NCBI RefSeq assembly: GCF_006149045.1
Contig: NZ_VBSN01000069.1
Coordinates: 235,585-299,584, forward strand
DNA length: 64,000 bases
DNA from: Dyadobacter flavalbus
Lineage (GTDB): Bacteria; Bacteroidota; Bacteroidia; Cytophagales; Spirosomataceae
Direction of reading: 5' to 3'
Part shown: positions 38,385-44,816 of the stretch, in pieces
Numbering within the stretch: the first letter of the stretch is position 1
Layout: the number at the start of each line of letters is the position of its first letter
Program-made: the position numbers and the translations under genes
Notes under the pieces: model-generated
Told to the model about the DNA's origin: nothing
Database searches by the model: none
Seen by the model: only the letters and a program-made list of their open reading frames with translations

Positions 38385-38407
38385 ACGCTCAAAGCGTGTT
38401 ACTTTTG
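38385..38407 (+). promoter_or_regulatory. sufC promoter with a palindrome in the spacer
   Basis: TACTTTTG (38400-38407) is an exact -7 box 41 nt before the sufC ATG. Immediately upstream, ACGCT-CAA-AGCGT (38385-38397) is a perfect inverted repeat that would be covered by RNA polymerase, so it could be an operator. The regulator is unknown. Confidence 0.5.
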
Positions 38408-38448
38408 CGGTAAATTACCACGAACTATATCTTAAGTATAAATCAATT

Positions 38449-39207
38449 ATGCTCTCTATTAATGAATTACGTGCCTCAATTGAAGGTAAGGAAATATTAA
38501 AAGGCATTAATCTGGAAATCAAGCCGGGTGAAGTGCACGCAATTATGGGTCCCAACGGTTCAGGAAAAAGCACACTGGCTTCGGTTCTGGCGGGAAGAGA
38601 GGAGTATGAGGTAACAGGTGGAACGGTGGTTTTTGACGGAAAAGAAATTCTGGATATGGCTCCTGAAGACCGGGCTGCAGAAGGAATTTTCCTTGCATTT
38701 CAGTATCCTGTTGAAATTCCGGGCGTTACAACCATTAATTTCCTGAAAACGGCAGTGAACGAAATCCGTAAATATAAAGGTGAAAGCCCGCTGGATGCTG
38801 CGCAGTTCCTGAAAATGGTCCGTGAAAAGGCCAAGCTTGTCAGCATGAACGATTCGCTTCTGAAACGTGCGCTGAACGAAGGTTTTTCAGGCGGGGAGAA
38901 AAAAAGAAATGAAATTTTTCAGATGGCGGTTCTGGAACCAAAGCTGGCCATTCTGGATGAAACGGATTCCGGACTGGACATTGATGCGCTCCGTATTGTG
39001 GCCGAAGGTGTGAATTCACTGCGTTCTCCGGATCGTTCTGCCATTGTTGTAACGCATTATCAGCGTCTGCTGGATTATATTGTGCCGGATTACGTCCATG
39101 TACTTTACAAAGGAAGGATCGTGAAATCCGGAACGAAGGAACTGGCCTTTGAGCTGGAAGAAAAAGGGTACGACTGGATCAAGGCGGAAGTTGAAGCCAT
39201 TGGTTAA
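38449..39207 (+). CDS. sufC: Fe-S cluster assembly ATPase SufC
   Basis: This soluble ABC-type ATPase (252 residues) drives the SufBCD scaffold during iron-sulfur cluster assembly. Walker A is GPNGSGKST, the signature is FSGGEKKRNEI, and Walker B is AILDETDSGLDID, a SufC hallmark. It is the first gene of a cluster that continues with sufD 58 nt later. Unusually, no sufB lies directly upstream. Confidence 0.97.
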   Translation: MLSINELRASIEGKEILKGINLEIKPGEVHAIMGPNGSGKSTLASVLAGREEYEVTGGTVVFDGKEILDMAPEDRAAEGIFLAFQYPVEIPGVTTINFLKTAVNEIRKYKGESPLDAAQFLKMVREKAKLVSMNDSLLKRALNEGFSGGEKKRNEIFQMAVLEPKLAILDETDSGLDIDALRIVAEGVNSLRSPDRSAIVVTHYQRLLDYIVPDYVHVLYKGRIVKSGTKELAFELEEKGYDWIKAEVEAIG

Positions 39208-39265
39208 GAAATCATGTTGCAGGCTTTCCTGAACAGGTTTCCTGATACTAAATATTATTACCTCA

Positions 39266-40585
39266 ATGAGTAACGAAACAATCGATTTAAAGACAAGGCT
39301 GGTTACTGATTTTTATGCCCGTGAGTCGGTAATGAACGGAGAAGCTTCTTCTGCTTTTCATCAGAAAAAGCGCGCTGCTCTGGCCGAGTTTGACAAGCTG
39401 GGCTTCCCGACAACCAGAAATGAAGAATGGAAATACAGTAATGTAAAAGACCTGACCAGCGTTTTATACAACTTCAACGCGGACAGTTCAATTACGTCGG
39501 CTGATCTGGAAGATCTTAAAATCCCTTCGCAGGAAGCCAATATATTATACTTTATAAATGGCCATTACAATGCAGCGTTGTCTGTATTTGTATCTGCCTC
39601 CAGCCAGATTATCATAGATTCGCTGCAGGAAGCTTACAAAAAGGATCCTGTTCTTATCAATACTTATTTTAATGAGCTGGTAAAAGATGAAAATGACGCG
39701 TTTACTGCTTTAAATACAGCTTTTGCGCAAGACGGCGTTTTCATCCACATTCCTGATAACCAGACTGTAGAACATCCGGTTATTCTTCGTTTTATCAGTG
39801 ACGCAAGGGTTCAGAATGTAGGAAGCCAGCCGCGGAACATTATTGCAGTAGGCCGTAATGCTCATGTAAAACTGGCAGAAGCATACAGAACGCTTGGAAA
39901 TGAACGCTCATTTACCAATACGGTTACCGAAATTTTTGTCAGTGAAGATGCCGGCGTTGAATATTACAAAGTTCAGAATGAAAGTGAAAACGCTTATCAT
40001 ATCGGGACTACAAAAGTGAAAATGCTGGACCGATCGCAGTTTTATTCCGGAACGGTTACACTGAACGGCCGCTTTACCCGCAATAACCTGAACATTATTC
40101 TGGACGGGGAACGCTGCGAGGCACATATGTACGGTTTGTATTTCCCGGACGGAGTCCAGCATGTGGATAACCACACGGTTGCAGATCACAGAAAGCCCAA
40201 TTCCGAAAGTAATGAGCTGTACAAAGGAATTCTGAGAGACCGGTCGAAAGGCGTTTTTAACGGAAAGATTTTTGTTCGTCCGGATGCGCAGAAAACCAAT
40301 GCTTTCCAGTCCTGCAAAAATATCGTGCTGTCCACAGACGCGACCATGAACACGAAGCCGCAGCTGGAAATATTTGCAGACGATGTAAAATGTTCGCACG
40401 GAACAACAACCGGCCAGATTGACGAAGAAGCATTGTTTTACATGCGTTCACGCGGAATTTCCCAGTCGGAAGCGATGGCGCTTTTGATGTTTGCCTTCTG
40501 CGCGGATGTAATTTCACAGATCCGGATTGACTCCGTCCGTGAATACCTTGAAGGTGTTATTGCAGAAAAACTGGCGTCAAAATAA
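39266..40585 (+). CDS. sufD: Fe-S cluster assembly protein SufD
   Basis: SufD (439 residues) pairs with SufB and SufC in the scaffold. Its beta-helix core is recognised by GRNAHVKLAE, the region DHRKPNSESNELYKGILRDRSKGVFNGK (long motif, about 310-338), QSCKNIVLS and the end SRGISQSEAMALLMFAFC with its conserved SufBD helix. It begins with an N-terminal helical part that includes the TRNEEWKYSN motif. A terminator-like hairpin separates it from sufS. Confidence 0.96.
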   Translation: MSNETIDLKTRLVTDFYARESVMNGEASSAFHQKKRAALAEFDKLGFPTTRNEEWKYSNVKDLTSVLYNFNADSSITSADLEDLKIPSQEANILYFINGHYNAALSVFVSASSQIIIDSLQEAYKKDPVLINTYFNELVKDENDAFTALNTAFAQDGVFIHIPDNQTVEHPVILRFISDARVQNVGSQPRNIIAVGRNAHVKLAEAYRTLGNERSFTNTVTEIFVSEDAGVEYYKVQNESENAYHIGTTKVKMLDRSQFYSGTVTLNGRFTRNNLNIILDGERCEAHMYGLYFPDGVQHVDNHTVADHRKPNSESNELYKGILRDRSKGVFNGKIFVRPDAQKTNAFQSCKNIVLSTDATMNTKPQLEIFADDVKCSHGTTTGQIDEEALFYMRSRGISQSEAMALLMFAFCADVISQIRIDSVREYLEGVIAEKLASK

Positions 40586-40623
40586 TATATGCCGGCGAAT
40601 GCGTGCCGGAAGATTTTTATTGT

Positions 40624-40659
40624 AACCCAACCTTTGATTTTTCCGGGTTGGGTTTTTTT
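40624..40659 (+). terminator. Terminator-like hairpin between sufD and sufS
   Basis: AACCCAACC and GGTTGGGTT form a 9-bp stem with a 13-nt loop followed by seven T. It has the form of a genuine intrinsic terminator inside the SUF gene row. Confidence 0.82.
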
Positions 40660-40675
40660 CTAAAACAGAATTCAA

Positions 40676-41902
40676 ATGAGCAATAATCTTGATATAACCG
40701 CGATCCGGAATGATTTTCCGATTCTGGACGAAATCGTTAACGGAAAACAGCTCGTGTATTTTGACAATGCAGCCACTACACAAAAGCCAAAAATTGTACT
40801 GGACGCAATCTCAGGATATTACGAACACTATAATGCCAATATTCACCGCGGGATTCATCAGCTTGCTGAAAAAGCAACTGCCGCATTCGAAGATTCCAGA
40901 AAGCGGCTGCAGCAATTTCTGAATGCGCCTTCTTTTGAAGAAATTATCTTTACTTACGGAACAACGGACGGCATCAACCTTGTGGCGCAGACTTACGGAC
41001 GCAAGTTCCTGAAAGAAGGCGATGAAGTCATTATTTCCGCTATGGAGCATCATTCCAATATTGTTCCGTGGCAAATGCTCTGCGAGGAAAAAGGATGCAT
41101 CCTGAAAGTAATCCCGATCAATGATGACGGTGAATTGCTGATGGACGAATATGAGGCGCTCCTGACGGAACGGACCAAGTTCGTTTCTGTTGTGCATGTT
41201 TCCAACTCTTTGGGAACGATAAATCCCGTAAAGGAAATAATCCGCAAGGCACATGAAGTGGGTGCCAAAGTGCTGCTGGACGGCGCGCAGGCCAGCTCGC
41301 ATCTTTCCATTGATGTTCAGGATCTAGATTGTGATTTTTATTCGCTTTCGCTGCACAAGATTTACGGCCCGACCGGAATGGGTATTTTGTTTGGTAAAAA
41401 AGAATTGCTGAACGCCATGCCTCCGTACCGCGGAGGCGGTGAAATGATCAAGGAAGTTACCTTTGAAAAAACCACTTATAACGAGCTTCCTTACAAGTTT
41501 GAAGCCGGAACGCCCAATATTGCAGACGTCATTGCAGCCAAGTACGCGCTGGATTATGTGGACACTTTGGGTAAACCGAACATTGCTGCTTACGAAAACA
41601 GTCTGCTGGAATATGCGACACAGGCGGTAAAGGAAATAGAAGGATTAAAGATCATCGGCAAGGCAAAAGAGAAGGTAAGCGTGCTTTCGTTTGTGATCGA
41701 CGGCATTCATCATCAGGATATTGGCGTGTTGCTGGACCAGCAGGGAATTGCCGTCCGGACGGGACATCACTGCACGCAGCCTTTGATGCGGCGTTTCAAT
41801 ATTACAGGAACCTCTCGGGCCTCGTTTGCTGTTTATAACACGACAGCGGAAATTGACCGTTTGATTCAGGGCTTGCATAAAGTGAAAAAAATGCTCGGGT
41901 AA
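40676..41902 (+). CDS. sufS: Cysteine desulfurase SufS
   Basis: This pyridoxal-phosphate enzyme (408 residues) takes sulfur from cysteine as a persulfide for cluster assembly. The PLP lysine is Lys228 (SLHKIYGPTGMG) and the persulfide cysteine is Cys366 (RTGHHCTQPLMRRF), the group II layout. Also visible are FDNAATTQKP and EHHSNIVPW. The start ATG lies 17 nt after the T-run of the upstream hairpin. Confidence 0.97.
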   Translation: MSNNLDITAIRNDFPILDEIVNGKQLVYFDNAATTQKPKIVLDAISGYYEHYNANIHRGIHQLAEKATAAFEDSRKRLQQFLNAPSFEEIIFTYGTTDGINLVAQTYGRKFLKEGDEVIISAMEHHSNIVPWQMLCEEKGCILKVIPINDDGELLMDEYEALLTERTKFVSVVHVSNSLGTINPVKEIIRKAHEVGAKVLLDGAQASSHLSIDVQDLDCDFYSLSLHKIYGPTGMGILFGKKELLNAMPPYRGGGEMIKEVTFEKTTYNELPYKFEAGTPNIADVIAAKYALDYVDTLGKPNIAAYENSLLEYATQAVKEIEGLKIIGKAKEKVSVLSFVIDGIHHQDIGVLLDQQGIAVRTGHHCTQPLMRRFNITGTSRASFAVYNTTAEIDRLIQGLHKVKKMLG

Positions 41903-41938
41903 AAACTGAATTTCAATCAAACAACTATATACACATTG

Positions 41939-42319
41939 ATGAGCAACACAGTAGAAGAAGCCCGGCGCTATGTAAACAATGCCAAGGAAATTTTAAGTGA
42001 AAAAGCAAGGAAAGAAGACGGGTATTATCAGGATACCAAATATGTAAAACTGGCCGGACATGCGGCCTATACCGGCGTTCTTGTTGCGCTGGACGGTTTG
42101 TTCGGTAAAAAAGGAAAAGGCAGAAAGGATGTGGACTGGTACAAGGAACGGTTAAGCACAATGGATAAAAAGCTGCTTTACACTTTTGTTGCCGCTTATG
42201 ATACTTTGCATCTTTCGATGAGTTACGACGGAAATCCCGCTGCGGAAATAGCAGTTGCAGGATTAAAAATGGCCGAATCCATTATTGCGTGGGTAGAAAC
42301 GCGTTCGGCAACGGCATAA
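41939..42319 (+). CDS. DUF5618 family small helical protein in the SUF cluster
   Basis: This 126-residue protein looks entirely helical (SNTVEEARRYVNNAKEILSEK, YVKLAGHAAYTGVLVALDGLF, LLYTFVAAYDTLHLSMSYDG, AVAGLKMAESIIAWVE). It resembles DUF5618, possibly a HEPN-like four-helix fold, but without a clear RNase motif. It sits between sufS (36 nt) and sufE (14 nt), which strongly suggests cotranscription. ATG is preferred over the TTG one codon upstream. Function unknown; a role beside SufS-SufE is inferred only from position. Confidence 0.8.
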   Translation: MSNTVEEARRYVNNAKEILSEKARKEDGYYQDTKYVKLAGHAAYTGVLVALDGLFGKKGKGRKDVDWYKERLSTMDKKLLYTFVAAYDTLHLSMSYDGNPAAEIAVAGLKMAESIIAWVETRSATA

Positions 42320-42333
42320 ATATTTTTCAGACA

Positions 42334-42768
42334 ATGACTATAAACGAGACACAGGACGAACTAATTTCAGATTTTGAATTGTTTGATGATTGGGAAAGCA
42401 AATACGAGTACATTATTGATCTCGGAAAGCAGTTCCCACCGCTTCAGGAACAGTTCAAGACTGAAGAAAATATAATAAAAGGCTGTCAGTCAAAAGTTTG
42501 GCTGAATGCTTATATGGACGGCGATCTTTTAAAGTTTGAAGCGGACAGCGATGCCATTATCGTGCGCGGTCTGGTCAGTATGCTGGTGAAGGTTTTATCA
42601 GGACATACGCCGGAAGAAATTGCCAGTGCAGATCTGTACTTTATGGAAAAAATAGGTTTGCACCAGCATCTTGCGCAGACGAGGTCCAACGGCTTGCTGT
42701 CCATGCTGAAACAAATGAAAGCTTATGGTTTTGCTTATCAGGGAAGAACGGTAAATTCGGAAAATTAA
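42334..42768 (+). CDS. sufE: Sulfur acceptor protein SufE
   Basis: SufE (144 residues) accepts persulfide sulfur from SufS and stimulates it. The active cysteine is Cys51 in NIIKGCQSKVWL, the same position as in E. coli. Other family pieces are DDWESKYEYIIDLGKQFPPL and GLHQHLAQTRSNGLLSM. The frame is open further upstream, but the ATG giving MTINETQ is the natural start. Confidence 0.95.
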   Translation: MTINETQDELISDFELFDDWESKYEYIIDLGKQFPPLQEQFKTEENIIKGCQSKVWLNAYMDGDLLKFEADSDAIIVRGLVSMLVKVLSGHTPEEIASADLYFMEKIGLHQHLAQTRSNGLLSMLKQMKAYGFAYQGRTVNSEN

Positions 42769-42810
42769 GATCAAGGTTTTTTCTTCATCCCATTTAAATT
42801 TAGTAAAAAG

Positions 42811-43122
42811 ATGTCTGAATCAGAATTAAAGGAAGAAGTAGTTAAAGCGATCAAAACCATTTATGACCCGGAAATTCCGGTGGACGTTTATGAGCTTGGA
42901 CTGATATACGACCTGAAAATATTTCCAGTAAACAATGTGTATGTTTCCATGACGCTGACTTCGCCTTCGTGCCCTTCGGCCGGAACATTGCCCGGGGAAG
43001 TGGAACAGAAAATCAGGGAAGTAGAAGGTGTGAACGACGTGAGTCTGGAACTGACTTTCGATCCGCCATACAGCACGGAAATGATGTCTGAGGAAGCCAA
43101 GCTTGAACTTGGATTTATGTAG
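42811..43122 (+). CDS. SufT/DUF59 (MIP18-type) Fe-S assembly factor
   Basis: This 103-residue protein is a DUF59 domain throughout: IKTIYDPEIPVDVYELGLIY, MTLTSPSCPSAGTLPGEVE with the conserved cysteine, and LTFDPPYSTEMMSEEAK. Related proteins (SufT, Cia2/MIP18) help transfer Fe-S clusters to target proteins. It is 42 nt after sufE and part of the same gene row. Confidence 0.92.
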   Translation: MSESELKEEVVKAIKTIYDPEIPVDVYELGLIYDLKIFPVNNVYVSMTLTSPSCPSAGTLPGEVEQKIREVEGVNDVSLELTFDPPYSTEMMSEEAKLELGFM

Positions 43123-43178
43123 GCAAAATTGCCTGCAATTTTATAAAAGATTTAATTTAAACTTAAACATTAAAGAAT

Positions 43179-43607
43179 ATGTACCCACCGCAATTAGTGG
43201 CTCCGATGAAAGCCGAACTGGTGAACGCCGGTTTTCAGGATCTGACAAGTGCCGAAGAAGTTGATAACTTCATGCAGAATACAAAAGGAACTGCTTTGGT
43301 TGTAATTAACTCAGTATGTGGCTGTGCAGCTGGCGCGGCCCGTCCGGGCGTAAGAGCGGCATTGTCACGCAGTGAAATCAAGCCGGATCATCTGGCAACG
43401 GTTTTTGCCGGTGCAGATGTGGAAGCGACTGCAAAAATGCGCGAATATACTTTGCCTTATCCTCCGTCGTCACCAGCCGTTGCGCTGTTCAAAGACGGTG
43501 AACTGATCCATTTTGTAGAGCGCCATCATATTGAAGGCCGTTCGGCAGAAATGATCGCTCAACATCTGCAAATGGCTTTTGAGGAATTCTGCACAGAAGA
43601 GGCATAA
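43179..43607 (+). CDS. Bacilliredoxin (BrxA/BrxB family, DUF1094)
   Basis: This 142-residue protein has the family start MYPPQLVAPMKAEL and the redox site Cys47-Gly-Cys49 (INSVCGCAAGAARPG). In Bacilli such proteins remove bacillithiol from protein cysteines. Whether this organism makes bacillithiol cannot be seen from the window. Its place at the end of the SUF cluster suggests a link between thiol redox state and cluster assembly. A terminator follows. Confidence 0.9.
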   Translation: MYPPQLVAPMKAELVNAGFQDLTSAEEVDNFMQNTKGTALVVINSVCGCAAGAARPGVRAALSRSEIKPDHLATVFAGADVEATAKMREYTLPYPPSSPAVALFKDGELIHFVERHHIEGRSAEMIAQHLQMAFEEFCTEEA

Positions 43608-43624
43608 TTCTGTCAAACATACTA

Positions 43625-43669
43625 AAATGCGGCTACTTTCGATTAAATTTGAGAGTAGCCGTATTTTTT
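43625..43669 (+). terminator. Terminator at the end of the SUF cluster
   Basis: AAATGCGGCTACT pairs with AGTAGCCGTATTT over 13 bp (one G-T pair), with a 16-nt loop and six T at the end. Confidence 0.88.
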
Positions 43670-43694
43670 AATAACCTTTTTGAATTTCATTTTT

Positions 43695-44804
43695 ATGCGC
43701 GGACACCGTTTTTTAAAATATACGCCACCCGAGCAAGGCGCAAACAGCAAGTTTAATCAGCTGTTCGATATTTTTCAGCAATTGCTGTTAATGACTTCTG
43801 GCGACGTCAGCGAGGCCATGTCGTGGCTGAGCGAACTGGACAGACAATATACTTTGACCAATGATTCCTACGGCATCGGTGATTTTTTTGATGACCTGAA
43901 GAAAAAAGGATATATAACCGAAGAAAAGCAGGATGGCGAAAGCCGGATTGTGATGACGCCAAAATCGGAAAAAAGCATCCGGAAAAGTGCTCTGGATGAA
44001 ATTTTCGGTAAACTGAAACGCTCCAAATCAGGCGGAAACCATCACACGCCGCATATGGGTACAGGCGACGAACTGAGCAGCGACATTCGACAGTTTCAGT
44101 TCGGAGATACGCTCGACCAGATTTCCATGACGGAATCCATCAAAAATGCGCAGGTTAATCATGGAATCGGTGATTTTATGCTGATGGAAAATGATCTGGA
44201 AGTGGTGGAACGCGAGCAGAAAACCACAACGGCAACGGTCGTCATGATCGATATCAGTCATTCCATGATTTTGTATGGTGAAGACCGCATTACGCCCGCT
44301 AAGAAAGTCGCGCTTGCTTTGGCGGAACTGATCCGGACAAAGTATCCGAAAGATTCGCTTGACATTATTGTATTTGGCAATGACGCATGGCAAATCCAGC
44401 TCAAAGATCTTCCGTACCTTGAAGTTGGGCCGTACCATACAAATACAGTTGCCGGTCTGGAACTGGCCATGGATATTCTGCGCCGTAAAAAGACGCGTAA
44501 CAAGCAGATTTTCATGATCACAGACGGAAAACCGACTTGCCTGAAAGAAGGAATAAAGTATTATAAAAACAGTTTCGGTCTGGATCGCAAAATCATCAGC
44601 AAAACCCTTACACTTGCAGCACAATGCCGCAGGCTGGATATTCCGGTTACTACGTTCATGATTGCGACCGATCCGTACCTGAAACAGTTTGTACAGAATT
44701 TCACACAAGTCAATAACGGGCGTGCTTATTACAGCAATCTGCAGGGACTTGGCGGTTTTGTACTGGAAGATTTCCAGCGCAACCGTAGAAAGAATGTGAA
44801 GTAA
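43695..44804 (+). CDS. vWA-domain protein
   Basis: This 369-residue cytoplasmic protein has an N-terminal helical region (about 1-150) and a vWA domain from about 180, with the metal site DISHS (Asp186, Ser188, Ser190) and the later TDGKPT. Such proteins usually work with a MoxR-type AAA ATPase encoded next to them, but no such gene is adjacent. A TTG five codons upstream could also start it. It converges with the PIG-L gene 12 nt later, with no terminator visible between. Confidence 0.87.
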   Translation: MRGHRFLKYTPPEQGANSKFNQLFDIFQQLLLMTSGDVSEAMSWLSELDRQYTLTNDSYGIGDFFDDLKKKGYITEEKQDGESRIVMTPKSEKSIRKSALDEIFGKLKRSKSGGNHHTPHMGTGDELSSDIRQFQFGDTLDQISMTESIKNAQVNHGIGDFMLMENDLEVVEREQKTTTATVVMIDISHSMILYGEDRITPAKKVALALAELIRTKYPKDSLDIIVFGNDAWQIQLKDLPYLEVGPYHTNTVAGLELAMDILRRKKTRNKQIFMITDGKPTCLKEGIKYYKNSFGLDRKIISKTLTLAAQCRRLDIPVTTFMIATDPYLKQFVQNFTQVNNGRAYYSNLQGLGGFVLEDFQRNRRKNVK

Positions 44805-44816
44805 AACGAGCCATTA

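Noticed and set aside
40162..40170. Exact DnaA-box sequence TGTGGATAA
   Set aside because: It is alone and lies inside sufD, where it encodes the conserved residues HVDNH; no cluster of boxes or A/T-rich region accompanies it.
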